Assembly: GCA_934553185.1 (NCBI GenBank)
Contig: CAKTFF010000016.1
Span: 1 to 15,253 of the forward strand
Origin: an uncultured Devosia sp.
GTDB lineage: Bacteria; Pseudomonadota; Alphaproteobacteria; Rhizobiales; Devosiaceae
DNA length: 15,253 nucleotides
Direction of reading: 5' to 3'
This document shows positions 6,683-13,396 of this stretch, in pieces (positions within the stretch are counted from its first letter, which is position 1; every line of letters begins with the position of its first letter). The notes beneath the pieces are model-generated. The model ran no database searches, was not told the DNA's origin, and saw nothing but the letters and a program-made list of their open reading frames with translations. The translations under genes were made by a program, and so were the position numbers.

Positions 6683-8479
6683 ATGCCTCGCAAATTTCGC
6701 TGGCGCGCAGGGGATAGCCCTTGGAACTATGTCGACGCCGATCTGCCTTACAACATCGATGTCGATGCCGATCAGGCGATAACCGTCGAGCCGATCGGGC
6801 TGGCAGCCGCCATCGAGGCGCCGCTTCGGGCTGTCTCAAACCGCGTTTATATGATGCAGACGCAAGGCCCGGTGGCACAATCGGCCGAGCGCGCCATTGC
6901 CGTGGTCGAGCTGTTCGATGATGTGAACGGCAAGTTCGAGTTCTTTGTGCCGAACTATCGCGTGTTCGAAGGTGAAGAGAAGCCTGCCGGCGCAGCAATC
7001 ACCGACGGCGCTGCCCAGATCCGCTATACCAGCCGGACCACCGGAACGAGCGTGGTGGTCAACGCCGTCGACGGCGTCACCGGCAGCAACATTTTGACGG
7101 CCGACGATGGCGGGTACCTGCGCGCCGTTGCCACGATCGACGCGCTGAAGGGCACCAAGGTCATTCTCGAGGAGAGAAACACCAACACCAAGGGAGCCAT
7201 CTTCAGCCAGTTCAAGTCCGATTTGCTCAATGGTGACCGCTACCAGTTCGGCGCGGCAGTAGGTGCCTTGGGGTCGGCTGGGGTCCAGACCGACGCGATC
7301 ACCTGGCGCGGGCCCTGCCTAGTCCGGGCCGTTACCGCCAAGCCAGTGGCGGTGATTGTCGGGGACAGCAACGGCGATGGCCTTTATGACGTCGCCGATA
7401 GTGCGAAGGGCGACGTCGGTGCCGTACCGCGCCTCCTCGGTCGCGCCAGCATACCATCGGTAAACCTGTGCGGCCGGGGCGACTACCCCGAAAAGTTCCT
7501 GATCAACTCGGCACGGCGCGTGCCCTTGGCGGCCGAGGCCGGTGGCTCCTATGTCATCCTGCAGGGTGGCATCAACGCCTTCAACCAGGGCCATACGGCT
7601 CAAAAGGTCGAGGCTGACAACCAGGCCATTGCCGATCTGCTTGGCCTGCCTGCGGTTTGGGTGACTGTGCCCGCCTTCACCGTTGGCGGTCCCGATACTC
7701 CTTGGAGCGCGCTCAAGGAAGCAGAGCGCCAGGCTTACAATGCTATCGTCCGCACCAAGCCGGTCTATATCGACCTGGACATCGTCCTCTGCACGCCTCA
7801 GGGCGGATGGCGCAACGAAGACGCGGTCGCGCCCGATTTCCTCCACCTGACCAATGTCGGTGCCGCCTATGCGGCCCAGCATGCGCCGATCGTCGGCACC
7901 TCGCTTGCTTTGCACGGCATTGCGCCGCGCGCAGCCGGCCCGGTGATGCCCGGCAAGGGCACGAACCTGATCATCGGCGGCCGCAGCATCAACAACGGCA
8001 ACTGGAACAAGTTCGCGGGCACAGTGGCGACTGGGCGCAGGGCGCCTGAATATGGCAACACCGCAGAAGCCTTCTTGGAGACGGCTACCACGGCGGCGCA
8101 TCGCTTCCTGCCGGCAGCTCCGATCAGCATGGGCACTGGCTCCTACGAGCTGGAAGCCGACCTTGGATATTTGGGCTACCAATGGGCGCAGGTTGAGCTT
8201 TCGGGTGGCAATGCCTTCATCGCGATAGATCTCCTCAATGGAGCGATCGGCACGATCTACAACGCTAATGAGGCCACCTTTGCCTTCACCGGTGGCGTGG
8301 TTTCCGACAAGGGCAATGGCTTCCGGCGCTTCAAGCTGGGCATCGATGTCACCGCGCCGGCGACGCCGATCTACCCGGCTTTCGGCACCACGACCGGCAA
8401 CCTCTCCGGCGCCAGCCATGCCGGCGACACAACCAAGGGCATGCTCATCCGGCCGATGTTCCACCTGCACACGCTCTAA
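6683..8479 (+). CDS. Tail fibre with SGNH/GDSL hydrolase domain and lectin-like C-terminus (fibre A)
   Basis: This 598-residue protein carries an SGNH-hydrolase fold in its middle: block I GDSN with Ser229, block II Gly266 (CGRGD), block III GGIN with Asn298, and block V DFLH with Asp385 and His388, so the full catalytic set is present. Phage SGNH domains typically deacylate surface polysaccharides, for example removing O-acetyl groups from capsule or LPS. Residues about 30-215 are a beta-rich attachment region shared with the next gene. Residues about 420-598 differ from the paralogue and resemble lectin/CBM-like phage domains (ALL-type pattern I-D-L-x-NG-x-IGTI, then GNGFRRFKL, and a closing GMLIRPMF). 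It starts three bases after the previous gene behind GGAG. I infer a receptor-binding, polysaccharide-deacylating fibre. Confidence 0.8.
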   Translation: MPRKFRWRAGDSPWNYVDADLPYNIDVDADQAITVEPIGLAAAIEAPLRAVSNRVYMMQTQGPVAQSAERAIAVVELFDDVNGKFEFFVPNYRVFEGEEKPAGAAITDGAAQIRYTSRTTGTSVVVNAVDGVTGSNILTADDGGYLRAVATIDALKGTKVILEERNTNTKGAIFSQFKSDLLNGDRYQFGAAVGALGSAGVQTDAITWRGPCLVRAVTAKPVAVIVGDSNGDGLYDVADSAKGDVGAVPRLLGRASIPSVNLCGRGDYPEKFLINSARRVPLAAEAGGSYVILQGGINAFNQGHTAQKVEADNQAIADLLGLPAVWVTVPAFTVGGPDTPWSALKEAERQAYNAIVRTKPVYIDLDIVLCTPQGGWRNEDAVAPDFLHLTNVGAAYAAQHAPIVGTSLALHGIAPRAAGPVMPGKGTNLIIGGRSINNGNWNKFAGTVATGRRAPEYGNTAEAFLETATTAAHRFLPAAPISMGTGSYELEADLGYLGYQWAQVELSGGNAFIAIDLLNGAIGTIYNANEATFAFTGGVVSDKGNGFRRFKLGIDVTAPATPIYPAFGTTTGNLSGASHAGDTTKGMLIRPMFHLHTL

Positions 8480-8506
8480 CCCTCGATACCACCCTTGTTT
8501 GCCCGG

Positions 8507-8526
8507 CCCGCTTAGGCGGGTTTTTT
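8507..8526 (+). terminator. Rho-independent terminator between the two fibre genes
   Basis: CCCGC (8507-8511) pairs with GCGGG (8516-8520) over a four-base loop, followed by six T (8521-8526). It lies 28 bases after the fibre A stop and just before the AGGAG ribosome binding site of fibre B. Its sequence from 8512 to 8525 is identical to 5817-5830 in the earlier terminator. Confidence 0.75.
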
Positions 8527-8553
8527 CATGCCTATGCACCAGGAGCCTGCGTC

Positions 8554-10299
8554 ATGAAGCTTGCACTATCAACGGGGCTGACCAGCCTGCCCGGTATCGT
8601 GAGGGCCGCTGCCCAGGTCATCCCCTTTGCCATGCGAGCGGTCACAAATCGGGTGTCGCTGCCGCAGACCTTTGACAAGACCAAGTTCTGGATCAAGGCC
8701 GAGACGCAGCACGTCCTGTTCGTCAATGTGAACGGGCAGATCAAGGTCCGCTGGCCGAACTACTGCACCGACGCCGGCGGGGAGACGCCACAGGGTGCCG
8801 CAGCTACGGGCACTGCCCAGATCACCTATACCGATCGGCAGACCGGGCTGCCGGTCACTGTCGATATGGTGGACGAGGCGGGCGGGGCAGCGGCGCTCAC
8901 CGCGCCGGACGGCGACTATTTCACCGCCGTTGCCACGATCGATGCGCTGGCGGGCACACGCATCTATCCGCGCATCCGGGCCAACTTCCCGATCGGCATC
9001 TTCTTCAGCCAATTCAAGTCCGACCTTCTTAACGGCGACAAATTCGAGTTCGCCGTTGCCGAGCCTTCGGCCTTGGGTGTTGCCCCGGTTCAGACCTTCG
9101 CCGATACCTGGTACGGGCCATGTGCCATTGTGGCCATGTCCAACAAGCCGGTGGCTGGTATCGTTGGCGATAGCCGCGACGATGGCATCTATGACGGCTC
9201 GAACACCGCGCGGGGCGACATTGGACAGTTCCCCCGCCTCTTTGGTGAGGTCGGGGTCGCCTTCATCAGTGTGGCTTCCCGCGGCGACAAAGCTCTGCTG
9301 TGGGCAGCGAACACCAGCAATTCGCGCAGGCGGGCACTGCTGATCTGGGCTGGCGTCACATTCATCGCGATCGGCAACGGCATCAACGACGCCCTGAACA
9401 ATCGCACCGCCGCCCAGATCTACGCCGACAACGAGAACACGGCCGCCTCCTTCGGGCTGCCGTCCATCTGGAAGACGGCCGACCCATACACCGAGGCCGA
9501 CTTCACGACGCCGAGGGCAGGGCAGAACCCTGCGCGGGTAGCCTATAATCTGATGGTCCGAGGGCGCCCGGTCTATTTCGACCCGGCCGGTGTTCTGGAA
9601 AGCGCCACCAGCCCAGGCGGATGGGGCAGCCCGTTCGCTGTTGCCCAGGCTGCTGGCGATGCGCCAGGGCTTCTGCACGAGGCGAAAGGCGGCAACTCCT
9701 ATGCCGCGCTTTTTGCCGCCGTGGTGGGCACCTCGCCGGCTGTTCATGGCATCGCTCCGCGTGCGGCTGGCGCCCCCTATGTCATGGCGACCAGATTTGA
9801 CCCCGCCGCTATCGGCGCGGCCGCGCTGTCGGAGTTGGGGCGGCGCACAACGGTAACTGCAAGCACGGCCCAAGGCGCCCGCAGCACCTCGTCGCGCAAT
9901 GCCGGAAAGCTCTACCTTGAGATCGAGGTCGTCAACACGACTGGCGCGATCATCGGCTTGGTCAACGCCTCGGCGAGCATGACGACTTGGATCGCAGCAA
10001 ACCAGAACGGCGTGGCTTTTAACGGCTCCAATGGCAACGTCTCCATCGGCGGCACCAGTCAGGGCAGTGCCGGCGTGGGTACATTGTCGGCCGGCAACGT
10101 CCTGGGCATCGAAGTCGACTTCGAGACGCGCAAGGTTGCATTCAGCCGCAACGGCGTCTGGAGCGCGGCGGTGTTCAACATTCCAGCCGGGGATCTGTTC
10201 GCTGCCGCCACGGGCAGCACCAACTTCTCAGCCCGCATTCGGACGCAGCAGTCCGAGTTCAGCTACTCGCCCCGCGCTGGAGCTTCAGCCTGGAACTAG
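8554..10299 (+). CDS. Second tail fibre, SGNH-like domain plus SPRY-like C-terminus (fibre B)
   Basis: This 581-residue protein is a paralogue of fibre A across its first 420 residues; shared runs include VATIDAL, FFSQFKSDLLNGD-like and IVGDS. SGNH blocks I (GDSR, Ser207), II (SRGD) and III (GNGIND, Asn278, Asp279) are present. In block V the line reads GLLHE: His375 is kept but the position of the catalytic Asp is Gly372; the nearest Asp is 369, three residues early. Residues about 440-575 differ from fibre A and match a SPRY/concanavalin-like domain: GKLYLEIEV, an NGVAFNG repeat, then GNVLGIEVDFETRKVAFSRN, a classic SPRY core. The start is ATG 8554 behind AGGAG. I infer a receptor-binding fibre that may bind glycans without full hydrolase activity. 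Confidence 0.78.
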   Translation: MKLALSTGLTSLPGIVRAAAQVIPFAMRAVTNRVSLPQTFDKTKFWIKAETQHVLFVNVNGQIKVRWPNYCTDAGGETPQGAAATGTAQITYTDRQTGLPVTVDMVDEAGGAAALTAPDGDYFTAVATIDALAGTRIYPRIRANFPIGIFFSQFKSDLLNGDKFEFAVAEPSALGVAPVQTFADTWYGPCAIVAMSNKPVAGIVGDSRDDGIYDGSNTARGDIGQFPRLFGEVGVAFISVASRGDKALLWAANTSNSRRRALLIWAGVTFIAIGNGINDALNNRTAAQIYADNENTAASFGLPSIWKTADPYTEADFTTPRAGQNPARVAYNLMVRGRPVYFDPAGVLESATSPGGWGSPFAVAQAAGDAPGLLHEAKGGNSYAALFAAVVGTSPAVHGIAPRAAGAPYVMATRFDPAAIGAAALSELGRRTTVTASTAQGARSTSSRNAGKLYLEIEVVNTTGAIIGLVNASASMTTWIAANQNGVAFNGSNGNVSIGGTSQGSAGVGTLSAGNVLGIEVDFETRKVAFSRNGVWSAAVFNIPAGDLFAAATGSTNFSARIRTQQSEFSYSPRAGASAWN

Positions 10300-10313
10300 C
10301 GGCACGCAAGTAA

Positions 10314-10344
10314 AAGCCCCAGCCGGGGGCAGTGGCTAGGGCTT
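10314..10344. terminator. Hairpin after fibre B, terminator-like but without a plus-strand T-run
   Basis: AAGCCCCAGCC (10314-10324) and GGCTAGGGCTT (10334-10344) pair at 10 of 11 positions around a nine-base loop. On the plus strand no T-run follows, so termination there would be weak; on the minus strand four T follow the stem. It may instead stabilise the 3' end of the fibre mRNA. The rest of 10345-10437 shows no convincing promoter or gene. Confidence 0.4.
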
Positions 10345-10448
10345 GTACCTGGAGTGCAAGCGCAGATCCCTTCGCTCACATGCCCCTAACTCGCGACCCT
10401 TTCTCGGGTTCCGCTCAGCCTTAAACATCATCATGACAGGAGGCCACC

Positions 10449-11147
10449 ATGGCCATGAACCGCAAAGCGTTCTTCGACGCCCTGCGACCGAAGCTTGGCG
10501 CATTGACGCAGGCGAACGTTGTCGGTTTTGAACTCGTGCTCGACGAGGCGCAGCGCCGGGGCACCGGGCTCAACCATACCGCTTACTGCCTGGCTACGGC
10601 GTGGTGGGAAAGCGGCAAGACCATGCAGCCGGTGCGTGAAGCGTACTGGCTATCCGAGGATTGGCGGAAGAAACACTTGCGCTACTTTCCATACTACGGG
10701 CGCGGGCTGGTGCAGCTGACCTGGTTCGAGAACTACGGCAAGGTTGGCAAGTTCTACGGCATCGACCTGATCAACGATCCGGATAGGGCCATGGAGCCCG
10801 CACTGTCGGTGCGCATCCTGTTCGACGGCATGGAACACGGCTGGTTCACCGGCAAGTCGCTCGGTGACTTCATCGACCTTGTGGACGAAAGCGACGACGA
10901 GGATCTGCGCGAATACGTGGCAGCCCGGCGGATCGTGAACGGCACCGACCGGCAACTGGAGATCGGCAAGCTGGCGCTGATCTTCGAAGCTGCGCTTGCC
11001 GCTGCCAAGTACCTCCCGATTTCCTTGCCGCCTGCGCCAGAGATCGATCACTTTCCGCAGCCGGCGCCAGCGTCAAAGAACGACGTTGCCCGCAAGCATC
11101 TCAAGATCATCCGCGCCGAACTCGACGCGCTTGAAGCCGCGCTCTAG
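10449..11147 (+). CDS. Endolysin, glycoside hydrolase family 19 type
   Basis: Residues 1-185 form a GH19 chitinase/lysozyme-type catalytic domain: ATAWWES with the probable catalytic Glu54, then the signature YGRGLVQLTW (residues 83-92) followed by NYGKVG, and a C-terminal helical part. Phage members cleave the glycan strands of peptidoglycan at the end of the lytic cycle. A proline-rich linker (about 188-208) leads to a short C-terminal helix of unknown role. There is no signal peptide or N-terminal membrane anchor, so export would depend on a holin, and a holin candidate follows directly. The start is fixed by a strong AGGAGG five bases upstream. Length (232 aa) is normal for this enzyme class in phages. 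Confidence 0.88.
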   Translation: MAMNRKAFFDALRPKLGALTQANVVGFELVLDEAQRRGTGLNHTAYCLATAWWESGKTMQPVREAYWLSEDWRKKHLRYFPYYGRGLVQLTWFENYGKVGKFYGIDLINDPDRAMEPALSVRILFDGMEHGWFTGKSLGDFIDLVDESDDEDLREYVAARRIVNGTDRQLEIGKLALIFEAALAAAKYLPISLPPAPEIDHFPQPAPASKNDVARKHLKIIRAELDALEAAL

Positions 11148-11181
11148 CGCAACACCCCCAACATCATCGGAGACTGACCAA

Positions 11182-11370
11182 ATGGACCTTCGTTCCATCT
11201 CGAAAGCTATTGCCGGCGCCGCTGTCACCGGCGTCACCAGTCTGGGCACGTTTATCGTGATCCCGCCAGAGGTCGCCATGCCCTGGTACGGCTATGTCGC
11301 TGTCGGCCTGATCAATGCGGTGATCGGCTTTGCCGTCGTCTACCTGGCGCCGCGCAACAAGGCGTCGTGA
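11182..11370 (+). CDS. Putative holin (62 aa, two membrane helices)
   Basis: The 62-residue product has two hydrophobic segments, about residues 9-27 and 35-56, joined by a short PPEVAMPW turn, with a basic C-terminal tail (PRNKAS). Size, two-helix topology and position right after the endolysin fit a class II holin that forms membrane holes to release the endolysin. It starts at ATG 11182 behind GGAG with a nine-base gap. No named holin family can be assigned from sequence alone, so the call rests on topology and context. Confidence 0.65.
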   Translation: MDLRSISKAIAGAAVTGVTSLGTFIVIPPEVAMPWYGYVAVGLINAVIGFAVVYLAPRNKAS

Positions 11371-11372
11371 CC

Positions 11373-11831
11373 ATGGCCCAAGGCCCTCAGCCTTACATCG
11401 GTCCCGGCCTGTGGGTGGAGCAAATCACCCACAGGTTCGGCCCGCGTATGCCGGAATGGTTTCTTGCAGGCATCACTGGCCTGCTCGGGATCGTGCTGCT
11501 TCTGCCCGAGGACACATTCGACCAACCCGCCTGGGCAGGTTTCCGTGCCTTGTTCGGCAGTGAAAACCTGCTCGGCTGGATCATGCTGTTCTTAGGCTTG
11601 CTCCGTATTGCCGGCCTGATCATCAATGGCGCCCGAAAGCACGTCACGCCCCGCATCCGCCAGGTCTCTGCTGGCGGAGGCTTCCTGCTGTTCGTTGGAT
11701 GGTCCTGCGCCTTTGCAGCATCCGGCGTGATCAGCACCTGGCTCGCCATCTATCCCACGTTCGCCGTGATGGAGTTGGTCAACATCTATCGCGCGTCCAA
11801 AGACGTTGGAGGAAGTGGTGCCGTTACCTGA
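11373..11831 (+). CDS. Multi-pass membrane protein of the lysis cassette
   Basis: This protein of about 152 residues has hydrophobic segments near residues 30-47, 65-84, 100-122 and possibly 124-140, so it probably spans the inner membrane three or four times. It starts at ATG 11373, or at GTG 11367, which would overlap the holin stop (GTGA); either is plausible. It may be an antiholin, a second holin or a lysis-timing factor, but I recognise no family, and position is the only functional clue. Confidence 0.6.
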   Translation: MAQGPQPYIGPGLWVEQITHRFGPRMPEWFLAGITGLLGIVLLLPEDTFDQPAWAGFRALFGSENLLGWIMLFLGLLRIAGLIINGARKHVTPRIRQVSAGGGFLLFVGWSCAFAASGVISTWLAIYPTFAVMELVNIYRASKDVGGSGAVT

Positions 11832-12189
11832 TCTCTCTCAGCTACCGCCTTGGGCCGTCATCGCCTTTGGCATCAGTCTCGCCATCATTTTCGGGTTGGC
11901 TTACCTCGGGGAACGGCAGGGCAAACGAGCCCCGCAGCCTATCGCCGATGGTGCCCAGCGGGTTCTTGGGGCCGTCATCGACAACAAGAAGGCAGACGAG
12001 CTTATCGCAGCTTTCAACAAGGTCGCGGGCGAGCTTGCCGACAACACCGAGGTCTGGAAGGAACTGACGCAAACGCTTCGGGCAAACACTGCCGCCGCCA
12101 TTTCGCTCGGCGGTGACATCACCGATGCACGCACTGACGTCCGCGAACTCGGCCGCGAGATCGTCAAGCTAGCCGCAAGGATGCAGTAG
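11818..12189 (+). CDS. Spanin-like protein: one membrane helix plus coiled coil
   Basis: The 123-residue product has one hydrophobic segment (about residues 9-29, PPWAVIAFGISLAIIFGLAYL in part) followed by a long charged helical region with leucine/isoleucine heptads to the end. This topology fits an inner-membrane spanin (Rz-like) whose coiled coil crosses the periplasm; no separate o-spanin lipoprotein is visible. GTG 11818 is chosen because GGAGG at 11808-11812 lies five bases before it; in-frame GTG 11815 and TTG 11806 are less well spaced. The gene overlaps the previous one by 14 bases. Alternatively it is a generic membrane-anchored coiled-coil protein. Confidence 0.55.
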   Translation: MPLPDLSQLPPWAVIAFGISLAIIFGLAYLGERQGKRAPQPIADGAQRVLGAVIDNKKADELIAAFNKVAGELADNTEVWKELTQTLRANTAAAISLGGDITDARTDVRELGREIVKLAARMQ

Positions 12190-12201
12190 CAGACAGGGGA
12201 A

Positions 12202-12295
12202 GCGGCGCGCGAACGCCGCCTCGCTGGGTCAACGCCGGGAAGCAAGAGCCCAGCCCGATGAAGTGACCTTACACCGGCCCTGTGCCCTTTCGGGC
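12202..12295 (+). promoter_or_regulatory. Hairpin-rich leader upstream of the methyltransferase gene
   Basis: Three inverted repeats follow one another in the gap before the methyltransferase: GCGGCG/CGCCGC (12202-12219), GCTGGG/CCCAGC (12223-12254) and GCCC/GGGC with a four-base loop (12284-12295). None has a T-run, so they are not standard terminators. They could control readthrough from the lysis genes or translation of the methyltransferase. Confidence 0.3.
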
Positions 12296-12322
12296 CCGCT
12301 GGTTCTAAGGACCAACACCTTT

Positions 12323-13132
12323 ATGGAAACTCAACTTGAGCCGGTTCAGCCGGTGCTTCCGCCTGCGCCTTATCTGGGTGGTAAACGAAGCCTTGCCTCG
12401 ACGATCACTAAGAAAATCGCTGCCATACCCCACACGCTCTATGTCGAGCCGTTCGTCGGGATGGGTGGCATCTTTTTCCGTCGAGCTGCGCGCCCCAAGG
12501 CTGAGGTCATTAACGACCGCAATGGCGAGGTGGCCAACCTCTTCCGGATCCTGCAGCGCCACTATCCAGCGTTCATGGACCACATCAAGTTTCAGCTCAG
12601 CTCGCGCCGTGAGTTCGAACGGCTGAAGCGAACCGATCCATCTACGCTGACCGATCTGGAGCGGGCTGCCCGGTTCATCTACCTCCAGCGCACAGCATAC
12701 GGAGGGAAGGTGGTCGGGCAGACGTTCGGGGTGGCGCCGGATCGGCCTAGTCGGTTCGACGTAATGACCGTGGCGCCGATGCTTGAGGCCATCTTCGAAC
12801 GCCTGTCTGGTGTGACCATCGAGTGTCTGGACTGGCAGCAGGTGATCGCCCGCTACGACCGGCCAGAGACGCTATTCTATCTCGATCCGCCATACTGGAC
12901 GAACGAGACGGACTATGGCGAGGGCCTGTTCGACCGCGAGCAATTTCAGTTTATGGCCGAGCGCATGCGTACCATGAAGGGCAGGGCAATCCTGTCGATC
13001 AACGATGTGCCAGAAATCCGGGCACTGTTCTCGGGATTGCACCGCGACTCAGTTAGCCTGAACTACACAATTGGCCAAGCCACCAGAGGCCCAAAGGAAG
13101 CAGGCGAATTGATCATCCAGAACAAACCATGA
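12323..13132 (+). CDS. D12-class (Dam-like) adenine-N6 DNA methyltransferase
   Basis: The 269-residue protein has the motif order of the D12/Dam class: motif X with PYLGGKR (about residue 17), SAM-binding motif I VEPFVGMGG (41-49), an INDRNGEVAN segment, and catalytic motif IV DPPY at residues 188-191. It transfers a methyl group from S-adenosylmethionine to adenine N6, as Dam does at GATC, but the target cannot be told from sequence. ATG 12323 is preferred because AAGGA lies 11 bases upstream and the N-terminus then begins close to motif X; a GTG at 12263 would add 20 proline/arginine-rich residues without homology. No restriction enzyme is adjacent, so it is an orphan methyltransferase, probably shielding phage DNA from host restriction or marking it for packaging or regulation. 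Confidence 0.9.
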   Translation: METQLEPVQPVLPPAPYLGGKRSLASTITKKIAAIPHTLYVEPFVGMGGIFFRRAARPKAEVINDRNGEVANLFRILQRHYPAFMDHIKFQLSSRREFERLKRTDPSTLTDLERAARFIYLQRTAYGGKVVGQTFGVAPDRPSRFDVMTVAPMLEAIFERLSGVTIECLDWQQVIARYDRPETLFYLDPPYWTNETDYGEGLFDREQFQFMAERMRTMKGRAILSINDVPEIRALFSGLHRDSVSLNYTIGQATRGPKEAGELIIQNKP

Positions 13133-13245
13133 TCTGAGCTTCTGCGGAGTTTCCTGCAAAACAGGGAAAAGCCCTGTGGATAGTGGGGTTTGTCCACCAG
13201 CAGATAGATCATTGCTGGTACGGCCCTGAACTTTTTTTCTGGCAC

Positions 13246-13281
13246 TTCGCTATGAGCTAAGTCACTCAGACTCATAGCGAA
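13246..13281. repeat. Perfect 11-bp inverted repeat with 14-base spacer
   Basis: TTCGCTATGAG (13246-13256) and CTCATAGCGAA (13271-13281) are exact reverse complements. It has no following T-run on either strand, which argues against a terminator. The two arms could bind a dimeric regulator or form a cruciform. Confidence 0.7.
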
Positions 13282-13343
13282 TAAACAAATCAGTGAACAA
13301 CCGAGCCCCGAGCTTTCCGAAATCAAGTCGCTACTGCTCGTGG

Positions 13344-13388
13344 ATTACTGCCTGTCTGACGCGACTCTCGCTCAGTGCCTGCAGTAAT
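13344..13388 (+). promoter_or_regulatory. Long stem-loop just before the start of gene 13397
   Basis: An outer 8-bp stem ATTACTGC/GCAGTAAT (13344-13351, 13381-13388) encloses an internal loop and an inner stem of CTGA-GCG/CGC-TCAG with one bulged C (13356-13375), capped by a five-base loop. It ends eight bases before ATG 13397. A further 10-bp palindrome, ATGGGCCCAT (13389-13398), overlaps the start codon. If transcribed, this would lie in the 5' leader and hide or replace the ribosome binding site, which is otherwise not visible. Confidence 0.45.
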
Positions 13389-13396
13389 ATGGGCCC

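Larger units (their letters stand above)
13133..13396. other. Noncoding stretch dense in inverted repeats
   Basis: These 264 bases carry no convincing gene and are more AT-rich than the surroundings. They hold, in order: ACAGGG/CCCTGT around AAAAG (13161-13177); GTGGA/TCCAC (13176-13197); ACCAGCA/TGCTGGT (13196-13219); a seven-T run (13232-13238); an 11-bp perfect repeat (13246-13281); and a long bulged stem-loop (13344-13388). Such density suggests a control region, a structured RNA or an origin. Confidence 0.55.

Noticed and set aside
7319..8539. Long minus-strand open frame (406 codons) antisense to fibre A
   Set aside because: Same reason: the plus strand shows the complete SGNH motif set, and the antisense product has composition typical of a shadow frame.
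8569..9873. Long minus-strand open frame (434 codons) antisense to fibre B
   Set aside because: High-GC coding sequence commonly leaves an open antisense frame. The product is rich in Arg, Gly and Pro without domain structure, and the plus strand carries clear SGNH and SPRY motifs.
12263..12322. GTG 12263 as the methyltransferase start
   Set aside because: It would run through the tight GCCC/GGGC hairpin and add residues without family similarity; ATG 12323 has an AAGGA.
13063..13326. Minus-strand frame of 87 codons through the structured noncoding region
   Set aside because: It begins with TTG without a ribosome binding site, overlaps the end of the methyltransferase antisense and runs through the inverted repeats.
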